This document shows, piece by piece, positions 16,241 to 24,983 of a DNA stretch of 28,982 nucleotides (position 1 is its first letter; every line of letters begins with the position of its first letter). The translations under genes were made by a program, and so were the position numbers. Origin of the DNA: OMIS01 sp044350895 (GTDB lineage Bacteria > Patescibacteriota > Microgenomatia > UBA1400 > PJMF01). Under the pieces are notes generated by a model. The model saw only the letters and a list, made by a program, of their open reading frames with translations, ran no database searches and was not told the origin of the DNA. Location: positions 1 through 28,982 of the forward strand of contig JBILGT010000019.1 of assembly GCA_044350895.1 (NCBI GenBank). The letters run 5' to 3'.

Positions 16241-17308
16241 ATGCTCTCATTTCTCATTACGGTTATTATTTCAGGAGCAGTTACACCGCTTATTATCTGG
16301 TGGTATAGAAAAAACAACTGGCTTGATGACCCAGAAAAATTAACTCACGCAAAAAAAACACACAGTGACGCAGTTCCTCGTGGTGGTGGCATAGTTATTT
16401 TTCTCAGTATTTTGGTGGCAAGTTTTTTCTTTCTTTCCTATGACTCGTACTTACTAGCTATTATGCTGGCAGCTGCTGTGCTGATGATTGTGGGCTTTCT
16501 CGACGATATCTTTGATATACACCCACTGATACGATTGGGTACTGGCCTGCTTGCAGCCCTGATTGTGGTGGGCGCAGGCATTGGTATTGCGTATGTCAGT
16601 AATCCATTTCAATCGGGCGTTATCCACCTTGATCAGCCGCAACTTACATTTGAATTCTTAGGTTCTGTTCGAACCATTTGGGTGCTTGCTGATATATTTG
16701 CTGTCTTTTTTATTTTATGGAATATGAATATTGTGAACTGGTCAAAAGGTGTTGATGGACAGATGCCCAGTTTTGTAAGTATTGCATTAATTATAGTGGG
16801 AATACTGTCCACAAAATTCGTTGACGATCCGACTCAGTTCAATACTCAAAACTTAAGTTTTATTGTGGCTGGAGCGTATGCAGGCTTTCTGATCTGGAAC
16901 TGGTATCCACAAAAAATTCTACCTGGATACGGAGCTGGTTCACTCGCAGGATTTTTCTTGAGTGTTCTTGCTATTCTTTCGGGAGCAAAAGTGGCGACAA
17001 CACTGATGGTGCTTGCTATTCCCACTGCTGATGCAATTTTTTCGATTTTTCGTAGACTGCGAGCTGGCAAGTCGCCGATCTGGGGTGATAGAGGTCATTT
17101 ACATCATAAGCTTTTGGATGTTTTTCACTGGTCAAAGCCACAAATTGCAGTGTTTTATTTGAGTACAAGTGCTATGCTGGGTGTATTATCGCTCTATTTG
17201 AACACGCTAGGTAAATTGGTTACAATGAGCATAACAGTCCTTTCAGTATTTGTAGTTTTAATTTGGGCAAAGTACAAAGTGATACATGGAAACATAGGTA
17301 AAACGTAA
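16241..17308 (+). CDS. WecA/MraY-like polyprenyl-phosphate phosphoglycosyltransferase, altered active site
   Basis: 355 residues with about ten helices. The family moves a sugar-1-phosphate from a UDP-sugar to undecaprenyl phosphate, the first step of many envelope glycans. Conserved features are PRGGG (46-50), the metal-site pair D88-D89 in GFLDDIFD, and HLHH at 286-289, the WecA-type HxHH. Two usual acidic positions differ. The NxxNxxDGxDG motif reads NIVNWSKGVDG (163-173), with Lys169 for Asp. The usual MGDxGS motif aligns with GYGAGS (229-234), where Asp is replaced by Gly231. The first substitution may be normal in a CPR subfamily. TAATG couples it to the next gene with a one-base overlap. 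Confidence 0.85.
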   Translation: MLSFLITVIISGAVTPLIIWWYRKNNWLDDPEKLTHAKKTHSDAVPRGGGIVIFLSILVASFFFLSYDSYLLAIMLAAAVLMIVGFLDDIFDIHPLIRLGTGLLAALIVVGAGIGIAYVSNPFQSGVIHLDQPQLTFEFLGSVRTIWVLADIFAVFFILWNMNIVNWSKGVDGQMPSFVSIALIIVGILSTKFVDDPTQFNTQNLSFIVAGAYAGFLIWNWYPQKILPGYGAGSLAGFFLSVLAILSGAKVATTLMVLAIPTADAIFSIFRRLRAGKSPIWGDRGHLHHKLLDVFHWSKPQIAVFYLSTSAMLGVLSLYLNTLGKLVTMSITVLSVFVVLIWAKYKVIHGNIGKT

Positions 17309-18267
17309 TGAAAAATTCAGCAGCATTTTTATTGCTTCGCACCGCCCGACCTCGTCAGTGGATAAAAAATCTTTCGATGTATGCTGCACTTTTCTTTTCA
17401 GGTTTTCTATTTTACAAACCTGTAGAAGATTTTAGTTACTTTTTAACAGTCACCTTTGCATTCATTATTTTTTGTTTCCTGACATCAAGTATTTACATTA
17501 TCAACGATATTATTGACCGAGAAGCTGACAGTCATCATCCCTTCAAAAAGAAACGGCCAATTGCAGCTGGTCTTTTGCCAGTTCCGGCAGCTATGTTCGG
17601 AGCAGGTGTTTTTCTTATTACAGTCGTCTTTTTATCACTCTGGTTATCATTATTCTTTAAGTTTTTAGTACTGTTCTATCTAGTACTGCAAATCATCTAT
17701 GCCAAATACCTCAAGCACATTCCAATTATGGACGTTGTTTCGATTGCAACGGGGTTTTTAATTCGTGTCTACGCAGGAGCAGTTGTCGTAAACCTCCACA
17801 TGAATGTCTGGTTTTTACTGACAGTGATTTCTGCATCACTGTTTCTAGCTGTTGGTAAGCGACAAAGCGAACGCACGCTGTTGACAGGAAAAGATGGTAC
17901 TTTGATGGAAAATACACGTAAAATTCTCAAACGATATAGTCAGCGACTCCTTGACCAGTACACGGCGATGTTTGCCACTGCTACTTGGGTGACGTATGCA
18001 CTCTTCACGTTCCAAAACCAACTTGATGCACCACGGAATGAGTTTGTAGGTCTATACACATTTTTGCCCAAGACACTCCATTCACAAAAACTTTTAATGC
18101 TCTCGCTTCCTTTTGTGATTTTTGGTGTAATGCGGTATCTGCAACTTGTTTATGAAAAGAACGAAGGTGAATCTCCAGAACGCGTTCTATTAAGTGATAA
18201 ACCCCTGCTCCTCACAGTTTTTTCATTTGGTTTAGTCGTATTTATCGTACTCTACATCATTGGGTAG
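17308..18267 (+). CDS. UbiA-superfamily, decaprenyl-phosphate phosphoribosyltransferase-like
   Basis: 319 residues with about nine helices. The first Asp-rich motif is NDIIDREAD (66-74), followed by HPFKKKRPIAAG (77-88). This spacing and the basic run are characteristic of 5-phosphoribosyl-1-pyrophosphate:polyprenyl-phosphate phosphoribosyltransferases (Rv3806c type) rather than quinone prenyltransferases. The second conserved region is LKHIPIMDVVSIATGFLIR (about 133-151). Such an enzyme makes polyprenyl-phospho-ribose-5-phosphate, in actinobacteria the precursor of the arabinan donor. It overlaps the WecA-like gene by one base, so co-expression is expected. No epimerase (DprE1/DprE2) or phosphatase is in the window, so the fate of the product is open. 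Confidence 0.8.
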   Translation: MKNSAAFLLLRTARPRQWIKNLSMYAALFFSGFLFYKPVEDFSYFLTVTFAFIIFCFLTSSIYIINDIIDREADSHHPFKKKRPIAAGLLPVPAAMFGAGVFLITVVFLSLWLSLFFKFLVLFYLVLQIIYAKYLKHIPIMDVVSIATGFLIRVYAGAVVVNLHMNVWFLLTVISASLFLAVGKRQSERTLLTGKDGTLMENTRKILKRYSQRLLDQYTAMFATATWVTYALFTFQNQLDAPRNEFVGLYTFLPKTLHSQKLLMLSLPFVIFGVMRYLQLVYEKNEGESPERVLLSDKPLLLTVFSFGLVVFIVLYIIG

Positions 18268-18279
18268 AAATCCTCCTGT

Positions 18280-19662
18280 ATGAGAAGACACATCTATCGG
18301 TATCGATCTGTCATCTTGCTCTGTATTATTGCGTTTGCGTTTTTTACCAGAATGTTTCGTCTGCACGAACCACCCACCTATATTTTTGATGAGGTATATC
18401 ATGCGTCAACTGCAAAACTGATTGCACGCAATGATCCCCGTGCGTATGAGTGGTGGAATCCTGCGCCAGAGCCGAATACGGCAGTTGACTGGTTACATCC
18501 ACCACTGGCCAAATATACGCAAGCACTTTCAATTTTGGCATTCGGCGAAAATTCATTTGGCTGGAGATTTAGTTCAGTTGTGTTTGGGGTGCTCGTGATT
18601 CTTATGGTGTATCACTTAGCATACAAACTCTTCGATAATCACATAATTGCACTACTCAGTGCCGCACTTGCTAGTTTTGATGGGTTACTACTCGTGCAGT
18701 CCAGAATAGCAATGAATGATATTCATGTCACTTTTTTTATTCTGCTGACACTCTACAACTATCTGCGTTTTAGAGAATCTCAAAAATTGTCGCATTTATT
18801 CTTTACTGGTCTAACAGCAGGACTGGCAATGGCCACCAAGTGGTCTGGTTTATTTGTCCTGGCCACCGTTTTAGTATTTGAAGGATTACAACTTATTGCA
18901 CATTGCTTTGAACAACACAAATCAAAAACTGCACGCTGGCTGATTGTTTTACAAAAGTTTGGAACGTTCTTAATAACTCGCGTGCCACTACTTATTATTC
19001 TGCCACTCATTGTGTATGTAGCTGGATACTCACATATGTTTTTACAAGGCAAAGGATACGCACATTTCAAAGAACTTCATAAACAAATTTGGTGGTACCA
19101 GACGCACTTAGATGCACACCATCCGTATGAATCTCGACCAATTGATTGGTTTTTTAATCTGCGGCCAGTTTGGGTACATGTTACATATGGTCCCGATGGA
19201 ACAACACGGAGTGATATCTATGCGTTTGGCAATCCTGTTCTATTTTGGACTGGCTGTGTCTTGTTCTTTTTTACACTCATATTTTTTGTCACGCAACCCA
19301 AAAAATATTTACTGCAATCCAGTAAAGAAAAAATTAGAGGTAAGGGATTTCTCCCAGCATACCGGGCAATTATTAATCATCCATTAATTTTTCTCGTTGC
19401 AAGTTACTGTATGGTTTGGATGCCATGGCAACTCTCACCACGTATTATGTTCTTCTATCACTACACTCCTGCAGTACCATTGCTATCAATTCTTATCGCC
19501 TACTGGATGTACTTCTGGGCAGACCACGCGAAGCCAATCATATACGCGTTCTTTGCTTGCATACTTATCGCTTTTTTTGTGTGGTATCCACACTGGATAG
19601 GAATTGAAATGCCTACTTCATTTGTTGAGAACGTGTACTTTGCACTTCCACAATGGAAGTAA
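18280..19662 (+). CDS. Bacterial protein O-mannosyltransferase-like (PMT, GT39)
   Basis: 460 residues. The PMT signature is strong: FDEVYH at 36-41 (the catalytic-type Asp-Glu after the first helix), HPPLAK at 73-78, FDGLLLVQSRIAMNDI near residue 130, and the C-terminal four-helix region with SPRIMFFYHYTPA. Actinobacterial relatives transfer mannose from polyprenyl-phospho-mannose to Ser/Thr of proteins as they leave through Sec. It starts 12 bases after the UbiA-type gene. The Ser/Thr/Pro-rich linkers of surface proteins encoded nearby (for example 25685-26025) would be natural acceptors, but this is inference. Its last 50 bases overlap the 3' end of the helicase gene on the other strand. 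Confidence 0.88.
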   Translation: MRRHIYRYRSVILLCIIAFAFFTRMFRLHEPPTYIFDEVYHASTAKLIARNDPRAYEWWNPAPEPNTAVDWLHPPLAKYTQALSILAFGENSFGWRFSSVVFGVLVILMVYHLAYKLFDNHIIALLSAALASFDGLLLVQSRIAMNDIHVTFFILLTLYNYLRFRESQKLSHLFFTGLTAGLAMATKWSGLFVLATVLVFEGLQLIAHCFEQHKSKTARWLIVLQKFGTFLITRVPLLIILPLIVYVAGYSHMFLQGKGYAHFKELHKQIWWYQTHLDAHHPYESRPIDWFFNLRPVWVHVTYGPDGTTRSDIYAFGNPVLFWTGCVLFFFTLIFFVTQPKKYLLQSSKEKIRGKGFLPAYRAIINHPLIFLVASYCMVWMPWQLSPRIMFFYHYTPAVPLLSILIAYWMYFWADHAKPIIYAFFACILIAFFVWYPHWIGIEMPTSFVENVYFALPQWK

Positions 19663-22600
19663 CACTCGGTAAAACTTTCAAAAAGTCCAGTTCACGTAGT
19701 TCTTTCATGACAGTTCGGATCAAATCACGTAATTCATTCACTTCACTATCGGGCAGATCAAATGCATGACGAGCAACTTTCCCTGTTTTTTTATCTGGTT
19801 CTACAAATTCAAAAATACCTTCAACAACTTTGTGATCAAATGTTGGATCCACCTCGGTCAACAATTTATAAAACAGTAGTTGCCGTTTGTACGGGCTGCG
19901 GATTCCCTCAGGCAGTGCCTGTTCACGTTCAGAAAGTTCTGCCGCAAGTGTTTTACCTTCCAATGTGTTCCGTGATTTTGCAGAACCTGTTTTGTAATCA
20001 ATGACCTTCAGTAATTTTTTGTCTTCATCGTACCAATCAAACCGATCAATTCTGCCTGCCAGTAAAATATCATCTAGCACGGCTTTGCGCAGTCCTTGTC
20101 CAAAACGCGCTTCCAGTCGCCAAGGTCGTGCGGCACTTAAATCAACTGTTGCTAAGTAGTCTTGTAAAACTTTTTTACCATGTATAAGTCTGCGTTCCAA
20201 ATCTTCTCGGGTTAGCACTTCATTTCGTAAAACAGTTTCAAATTTTTCAAATACCGCTGGAGCTGCAATCTCACGTTTTCCTTGTATAACTTGCTGAAAT
20301 GCCGTTTCGAGTGCAGCATGCATTGCAGTTCCAAAAGATAAGTACGGTGCTTTACTACGAGGAATCATAAGCAAATCATTCATTATAAAATTGAGCGGAT
20401 CACGCAAATAATTATTCAATGAACTGACTGACAACTTATATTCAGAAATTACTTGTTTAAAAAATGCTTCAGTTCGCTGATCAAACTGGGCTTGCGGACG
20501 AGGTGCAACCAATCGTGTCAGATATGCTTCCTGCTTTGTCACAACTGTTTCATCACGCTGCACTTGAATATGGGGACACGACTCCTGTATTTCTTGAATA
20601 AACATACTTGCCACCACATTTTTAACGCGATTTTGATTAATCAATGTCTCAGGATATGAAAGGTAGCAGGCTTCTTTGGCACGGGTGATAGCTACATATA
20701 ATAAGCGACGATCATCTTCATTTTTTTCTTTTTTAATTATATCAGTATGCTTGAGCATGCCACTAGGTAGTGAAAGCATGTTTCGCTCTCGCGTATTTCC
20801 CCAGACTCCATCTAAACAGTGAATGACAAAGACATGTTCCCATTCCTGACCCTTTGCCTTATGAACAGTGGAAAGATGCACAGCACCCTGAGTGATATTA
20901 AAATCCTGCACGCTCAGCGAAATACCATAGGATCGCATTGTTTCCACAGCGTCGAGTAAATGCGGTAATTTAAAGTTTGCTCGTTCCTGAGCAAATCGCT
21001 TCACCTGCTCAAACAGTGTATTGGTATACTGCAAAATTTCTGTGAAGTTGGGCTGGCGCTGTGCCCACTCCATAAATCCACTTTCATTAAGGACTGTTTC
21101 AAACCAAGTAGGTAATGTTAGTTGTGCATCAAGTACTGCCCAATTTTTTATTTTTTCGAGAAGTGTACCGACAGTAGCGTACGCCGCTTCTGTAATAACA
21201 TCGCCATATTGTTCTGTAACTGCGGCATGGCCCAACTCCAGCATGTGGCGAATACTTTCCCGTTCTCTACCAGATACATGTGAAAGTCGATAAACACTCA
21301 GCGTATCCAAACCAAGCCAGTCATAACAGAGCACTTCAAAAAACCGCTCGTCTTCTTCACCACTTTTATACTGTTGAATTATTTGCAGGAGTTGCAAGAA
21401 TTGCCTGATTGGCTCAAATTCAAATACATTACTGCCGCCATCAATTTCATAGGCAATTTCCCACTTGTCCAAAATTTCACTCACTTCCACCGCTTCTCTA
21501 TTTGTGCGATACAAAATTGCAATTTCTTCAGCGGGCACACCGTTTTTGAGTAATGCAGTAATTTTTTCTGCTATATGAATCAGTTCAATTGTTTGTGAGG
21601 GTCCTGCCCAAATTTGCATGCCATCAGGTCGATTTTTGGCAGACTGCAGTTCTTGAGTCATCGCTTTTTGCAGCGTCTTTCCGGCACTACCTTCTAGTCC
21701 ATCAAGCTGAGTGAGCGTGTTGTAACTTATCAGCCCGTGCGAAACAGTATTAACTTCCACCGGGCAGCGATAACTTGTTTCGAGTGTAATGACTGAAGCT
21801 TGTGGATATTGCTGAACAAATCCAAGTACGTTTTCTGTGGAAGCTCCTTGGAACCGATAAATTGACTGATGCGGATCTCCCACCACAAAGATATTTGCTG
21901 ATTCTCCCCAGAAAGATGCCAGTAAACTTACCACCTCGTTTTGGGCTGAGTTGGTATCTTGATACTCATCCACCAAAAAATAGTGATACTTTTCTTGATA
22001 ATCTAAGAGCAGTACTTCTTCTTGCCGAAAGGCCTGAACAACGAGCGTAATCATGTCATCAAAGTCATAGCGCAGTTGCTCACGCAGCTTCTTTTGATAC
22101 GCCGCATACACCAGGGCAAGCTCTTCGTTCTTTGCTTTTTGTTTTTCAAATTGTTGCAACTCGGTCTTTTTAGTAGGTAGGTTGGCATCTGAAAAAAGAT
22201 CTACTATTTGAACCAAGAACTGTTCGGGAGTAACACCTTCACGCTTCAGATCGGAAATTGCACGTGCCATATCTTTGAGATAAAAATATGGTGTATTTAT
22301 TGGCTTGAGTGCATCAAGTGGTAGCTCTCGGATAACACTTTTAAATGCTTCAAATCGCTCTACATCGGTTATTGGCTTGCTATCACGATCGATGGGGAAA
22401 AATTCTGGATACGAGGTGATAACGCTGGTACAAAACGAATGAAAGGTCGTAATTTCAACATAGTACCCTGGTTTACCAATCATTGAAACAACTCGTTCAC
22501 GCATGTTCTTTGCGGCAGATTCTGTAAAGGTCAGGGCCAAAATATTCTGTGGCTGTTCATCTGTTTTGCGTAAAATATTGGCAATACGGGCGGAAAGAAC

Positions 22601-22714
22601 TTGTGTTTTACCAGTTCCCGGACCTGCCACAACAAGTACTGGACCTTCAGTGGTGTCCACTGCGCGGCGTTGTGAAGTATTTAGTTTGGAATAGACAGTG
22701 TCAAAAGAAACCAT
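19613..22714 (-). CDS. UvrD/AddA-like helicase with C-terminal PD-(D/E)XK nuclease
   Basis: 1033 residues. SF1A helicase motifs in order: Q-motif LNTSQRRAV, Walker A AGPGTGKT at 30-37, LTFTESAAKNM, VDEYQDTN (Walker B, about 250), GDPHQSIYRFQGA, LETSYRCP, STVHKAKGQEWEHV and LLYVAITRAKE. The last 250 residues are a RecB-type nuclease with GRIDRFDWY, then VIDYKTG. Such fusions process double-strand break ends for recombination. The usual iron-sulfur Cys before the nuclease is not present: the SSLNNYLRDPLNF segment has Asp where CP is common. The gene starts five bases after an 80-residue gene, with which it probably forms an operon. No Shine-Dalgarno. Its last 50 bases overlap the PMT gene tail to tail. 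Confidence 0.92.
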   Translation of the reverse strand: MVSFDTVYSKLNTSQRRAVDTTEGPVLVVAGPGTGKTQVLSARIANILRKTDEQPQNILALTFTESAAKNMRERVVSMIGKPGYYVEITTFHSFCTSVITSYPEFFPIDRDSKPITDVERFEAFKSVIRELPLDALKPINTPYFYLKDMARAISDLKREGVTPEQFLVQIVDLFSDANLPTKKTELQQFEKQKAKNEELALVYAAYQKKLREQLRYDFDDMITLVVQAFRQEEVLLLDYQEKYHYFLVDEYQDTNSAQNEVVSLLASFWGESANIFVVGDPHQSIYRFQGASTENVLGFVQQYPQASVITLETSYRCPVEVNTVSHGLISYNTLTQLDGLEGSAGKTLQKAMTQELQSAKNRPDGMQIWAGPSQTIELIHIAEKITALLKNGVPAEEIAILYRTNREAVEVSEILDKWEIAYEIDGGSNVFEFEPIRQFLQLLQIIQQYKSGEEDERFFEVLCYDWLGLDTLSVYRLSHVSGRERESIRHMLELGHAAVTEQYGDVITEAAYATVGTLLEKIKNWAVLDAQLTLPTWFETVLNESGFMEWAQRQPNFTEILQYTNTLFEQVKRFAQERANFKLPHLLDAVETMRSYGISLSVQDFNITQGAVHLSTVHKAKGQEWEHVFVIHCLDGVWGNTRERNMLSLPSGMLKHTDIIKKEKNEDDRRLLYVAITRAKEACYLSYPETLINQNRVKNVVASMFIQEIQESCPHIQVQRDETVVTKQEAYLTRLVAPRPQAQFDQRTEAFFKQVISEYKLSVSSLNNYLRDPLNFIMNDLLMIPRSKAPYLSFGTAMHAALETAFQQVIQGKREIAAPAVFEKFETVLRNEVLTREDLERRLIHGKKVLQDYLATVDLSAARPWRLEARFGQGLRKAVLDDILLAGRIDRFDWYDEDKKLLKVIDYKTGSAKSRNTLEGKTLAAELSEREQALPEGIRSPYKRQLLFYKLLTEVDPTFDHKVVEGIFEFVEPDKKTGKVARHAFDLPDSEVNELRDLIRTVMKELRELDFLKVLPSVTSIVEVQSTRSQQMK

Positions 22715-22719
22715 ATGAA

Positions 22720-22962
22720 TTATTTTTTGCTGTTCAACTCTGATTGGAGGCGACCAATTTTTCGTCCCACCATATCACCACGCAGCCCAATTGTACTCTT
22801 GAGGGGATCTTCGCTTGCTGCTTCTGCACGAGCCAAGGTGCGTCGCTCCGTGACAGCCTTATTTAATCGTTCTTCCATCTTGGCAGCTCGACTTTCACCA
22901 AAGGTAGCAGGCTTTGAACTTTTGAATGCACTAGAGATAATGTTGAAAAGTAAACGACGCAT
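22720..22962 (-). CDS. Small basic helical protein upstream of helicase-nuclease, unknown
   Basis: 80 residues from the ATG at 22962. A longer frame to 23046 is open, but the ATG at 22962 lies seven bases after TATACT, matching other starts here. The protein begins with a short hydrophobic stretch (MRRLLFNIISSAF) and continues as a charged helix rich in Arg, Lys, Glu and Ala (SRAAKMEERLNKAVTERRTL), ending in SELNSKK. No family recognised. It is five bases upstream of the helicase-nuclease start and clearly in the same transcript, so a role alongside it is plausible but unproven. Confidence 0.6.
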   Translation of the reverse strand: MRRLLFNIISSAFKSSKPATFGESRAAKMEERLNKAVTERRTLARAEAASEDPLKSTIGLRGDMVGRKIGRLQSELNSKK

Positions 22963-22969
22963 AGGCATG

Positions 22970-23003
22970 AGTATACAACATGATTGACCTGTTACGGTAT
23001 AAT
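22970..23003. promoter_or_regulatory. Divergent leaderless promoters
   Basis: Minus-strand TATACT (22970-22975) lies seven bases before the ATG at 22962. Plus-strand TATAAT (22998-23003) lies six bases before the ATG at 23010. The two -10 elements are 22 bases apart and must share upstream sequence. Confidence 0.55.
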
Positions 23004-23009
23004 ACATAT

Positions 23010-23501
23010 ATGCAACCCCATTCAATGTGCGCTGTCGCATTAGCAAACTATATTTGGAATAGTTTTGATAAGATAAAAATTAATTCTTGTGTCATGAATA
23101 TCGAGTACCTTAATAGGTATGGTGAGAATCAATTAAAAAAATATCGCTTATCAAATTTTACTGAAAATTCGGATCGCAGAGAATTTACTGTGTACGTTAT
23201 TCGTGATGGTGGCGGCATTTCTTGTACGATAACGGTACGTCGCAACACAACCCAAGAAGGCGCTGAAGTGGAAATGACCCACTCCCAAATACATATTTCT
23301 GGCCTACGAGAAGTATACAGATTGATGAAAGAAAAAATTACAAACGGTAGACACTACAATAGCTTGATATATAAGGACTTTGAAGGAGAACAGACATCCC
23401 CTGATCGAAAGAAACTACGGTTGTGGACTGATGTTAAACAGAAAAAAGATGATCGTTTCCTGAGAACCCAGTACGACTTGGAAATTGTCTCAATTTACTA
23501 A
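23010..23501 (+). CDS. Unknown cytoplasmic protein
   Basis: 163 residues from the ATG at 23010, six bases after TATAAT. An in-frame start at 22980 lies upstream of that promoter and was rejected. No signal peptide or membrane segment. The middle (about 60-105) has alternating strands (REFTVYVIRDGGGISCTITV, then GAEVEMTHSQIHISG) and a helix LREVYRLMKEKI follows. The C-terminus is basic and then beta-like. No family recognised. It converges with the MurL-like gene, sharing four bases at the stop codons. It is divergent from the helicase operon, so it could be regulated with it. Confidence 0.55.
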   Translation: MQPHSMCAVALANYIWNSFDKIKINSCVMNIEYLNRYGENQLKKYRLSNFTENSDRREFTVYVIRDGGGISCTITVRRNTTQEGAEVEMTHSQIHISGLREVYRLMKEKITNGRHYNSLIYKDFEGEQTSPDRKKLRLWTDVKQKKDDRFLRTQYDLEIVSIY

Positions 23502-24799
23502 CCACCTAGCGCTTCATCGAGATGCCTCTGAATATTTTCAGGGAGCACTTGAGGAACTACCTGTTTAGCATTCACAATCTTAATATAACTTTCTAATTCA
23601 TCTTTAATCTGAGGCAAAATATTTTGCTGGAAATACTCAGTCACCTTGGTTTTCAAGCCCATTTTTATCAATGCATCAATTGCTACCCAGACTTCAGTTT
23701 TATCGCCCACACAATCAAGTGGTTTCTTCCCCACAAAATCCATCAGTGGCTTAAACAATTCAACATCATCAAGTAAGTCCCGAGAAAAGAAGGTGTCCAG
23801 AAATTCTCTGTCAACGCGCACTCTGCTCACTAGATAGGTGAACGCACATTTGTGACAGTTACTACAGAAATTTACAGTTTCAGTTGCTTGATTACAGCTC
23901 GTCCAAACATCTAAGTAATTTGTATCCTTAAAGAGGATCTCACTTATCCTATATTCATATAAACTAAAGAATGGAGAATAATATGTGAAGTCAGTAGTAA
24001 CATAGGTATGCGCATATGCATTTAATCTTCGTGCAAAATCAATTGTTTTGACAAACTGGTGATTCACAGCATATCCTTGATAAATTGCGTTAGGGAAATT
24101 GGAACTATACTCATTTCCTATCAATACAGACTTGCAACTATCTGAGTACAACATTGTATTAAAAAACAAATGCGCCATATCGACACCACTATATAAACCA
24201 CTATATTCTTGCTTTAAAGCATTTATAACAGCCACTCTATTTGAAATTGTGTGAACACTTCTAAATTTATCCTGGAACTTTTCAAATACTTTTTGACGAT
24301 GCACACTTCTCTCCAAGTTGAGATAGAAAAGTAAAAGCTCTTCCTTTTTCTCCAACATTTTAAGCAGCGCCAAGGATTCTTTTCCACCAGTTAAGCACAG
24401 CGCTACACTTTTACTTTGAGTCGGTACCGAAAATGCTTCAAAAATTTTGCCAGACTGATTACTTTCCCACTGGATTTCAAGATCCTTAACGTCACCGCCA
24501 AGAGCATACATCTTTTCTATTGCCAAATTTTTAAATAATTCGCTCCAGAATATCAGTTGTTCATTTGCTAATTGTGCAAAGATCTCAATCTTTTTGGGAA
24601 GTACGATCTCTGCAATATCAACTAGATAGCACATACCTATATGGAATCCTATTGTCTCAATTGCATGTGCCTCTAAGTTAGAAGGGCTAGAATGAGATAG
24701 TTTAATTTGTTTTTCCTGGCCATCGACACGATAATTGAATATGAACTCATTTGAAGATACTATGGCGCCATCAAAGCTTAAGATTTTTGCAGTTTTCAT
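23498..24799 (-). CDS. MurL-like PP-loop protein (UDP-MurNAc-L-Ala-L-Glu epimerase family)
   Basis: 433 residues, cytoplasmic. A PP-loop (ATP pyrophosphatase) is at 137-142 (TGGKES, usual SGGKDS). It is followed by LIGNEYSSNFPNA (226-238) and the VNHQFVKT stretch near 246-253. A Cys cluster C302, C312, C315, C318 (SCN and FCSNCHKCAF) and a late KPLDCVG (359-365) complete the pattern. This set of motifs matches my recollection of MurL, which epimerises the L-Glu of UDP-MurNAc-L-Ala-L-Glu to D-Glu with ATP in Xanthomonas, working after MurD2. No mur gene lies nearby. Related PP-loop proteins with other roles cannot be excluded. It is AT-rich and has no obvious Shine-Dalgarno or clear -10. Confidence 0.65.
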   Translation of the reverse strand: MKTAKILSFDGAIVSSNEFIFNYRVDGQEKQIKLSHSSPSNLEAHAIETIGFHIGMCYLVDIAEIVLPKKIEIFAQLANEQLIFWSELFKNLAIEKMYALGGDVKDLEIQWESNQSGKIFEAFSVPTQSKSVALCLTGGKESLALLKMLEKKEELLLFYLNLERSVHRQKVFEKFQDKFRSVHTISNRVAVINALKQEYSGLYSGVDMAHLFFNTMLYSDSCKSVLIGNEYSSNFPNAIYQGYAVNHQFVKTIDFARRLNAYAHTYVTTDFTYYSPFFSLYEYRISEILFKDTNYLDVWTSCNQATETVNFCSNCHKCAFTYLVSRVRVDREFLDTFFSRDLLDDVELFKPLMDFVGKKPLDCVGDKTEVWVAIDALIKMGLKTKVTEYFQQNILPQIKDELESYIKIVNAKQVVPQVLPENIQRHLDEALGG

Positions 24800-24949
24800 A
24801 TTTTTATCTTGGAAAAGTCCTTATTAAGTTGTCATTATATCAGTCACACTGTTCCCAACAAGTCCAGATATACAGATCACTTTAAAAGGTACCCACCTCA
24901 ACAGTCACCAACTTTCAATCACGGGAGGAAGATTCATTTTATGAAAGCA

Positions 24950-24968
24950 AAAATCATTAAATGATTTT
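24950..24968. promoter_or_regulatory. Candidate operator palindrome
   Basis: AAAATCATT-A-AATGATTTT is a perfect 9-bp inverted repeat. A half-site copy (AAATCATTT) follows at 24976-24984, next to the -10 of the gene at 24997. The position over the -35 region would suit a repressor. AT-richness makes chance possible. Confidence 0.3.
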
Positions 24969-24983
24969 GTGTTTCAAATCATT

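Noticed and set aside
24931..24964. GGAGG followed by a seven-codon frame (ATG at 24941) as a leader peptide
   Set aside because: The spacing is long, the peptide has no regulatory codon run or attenuator hairpin, and the downstream gene has its own promoter after it.
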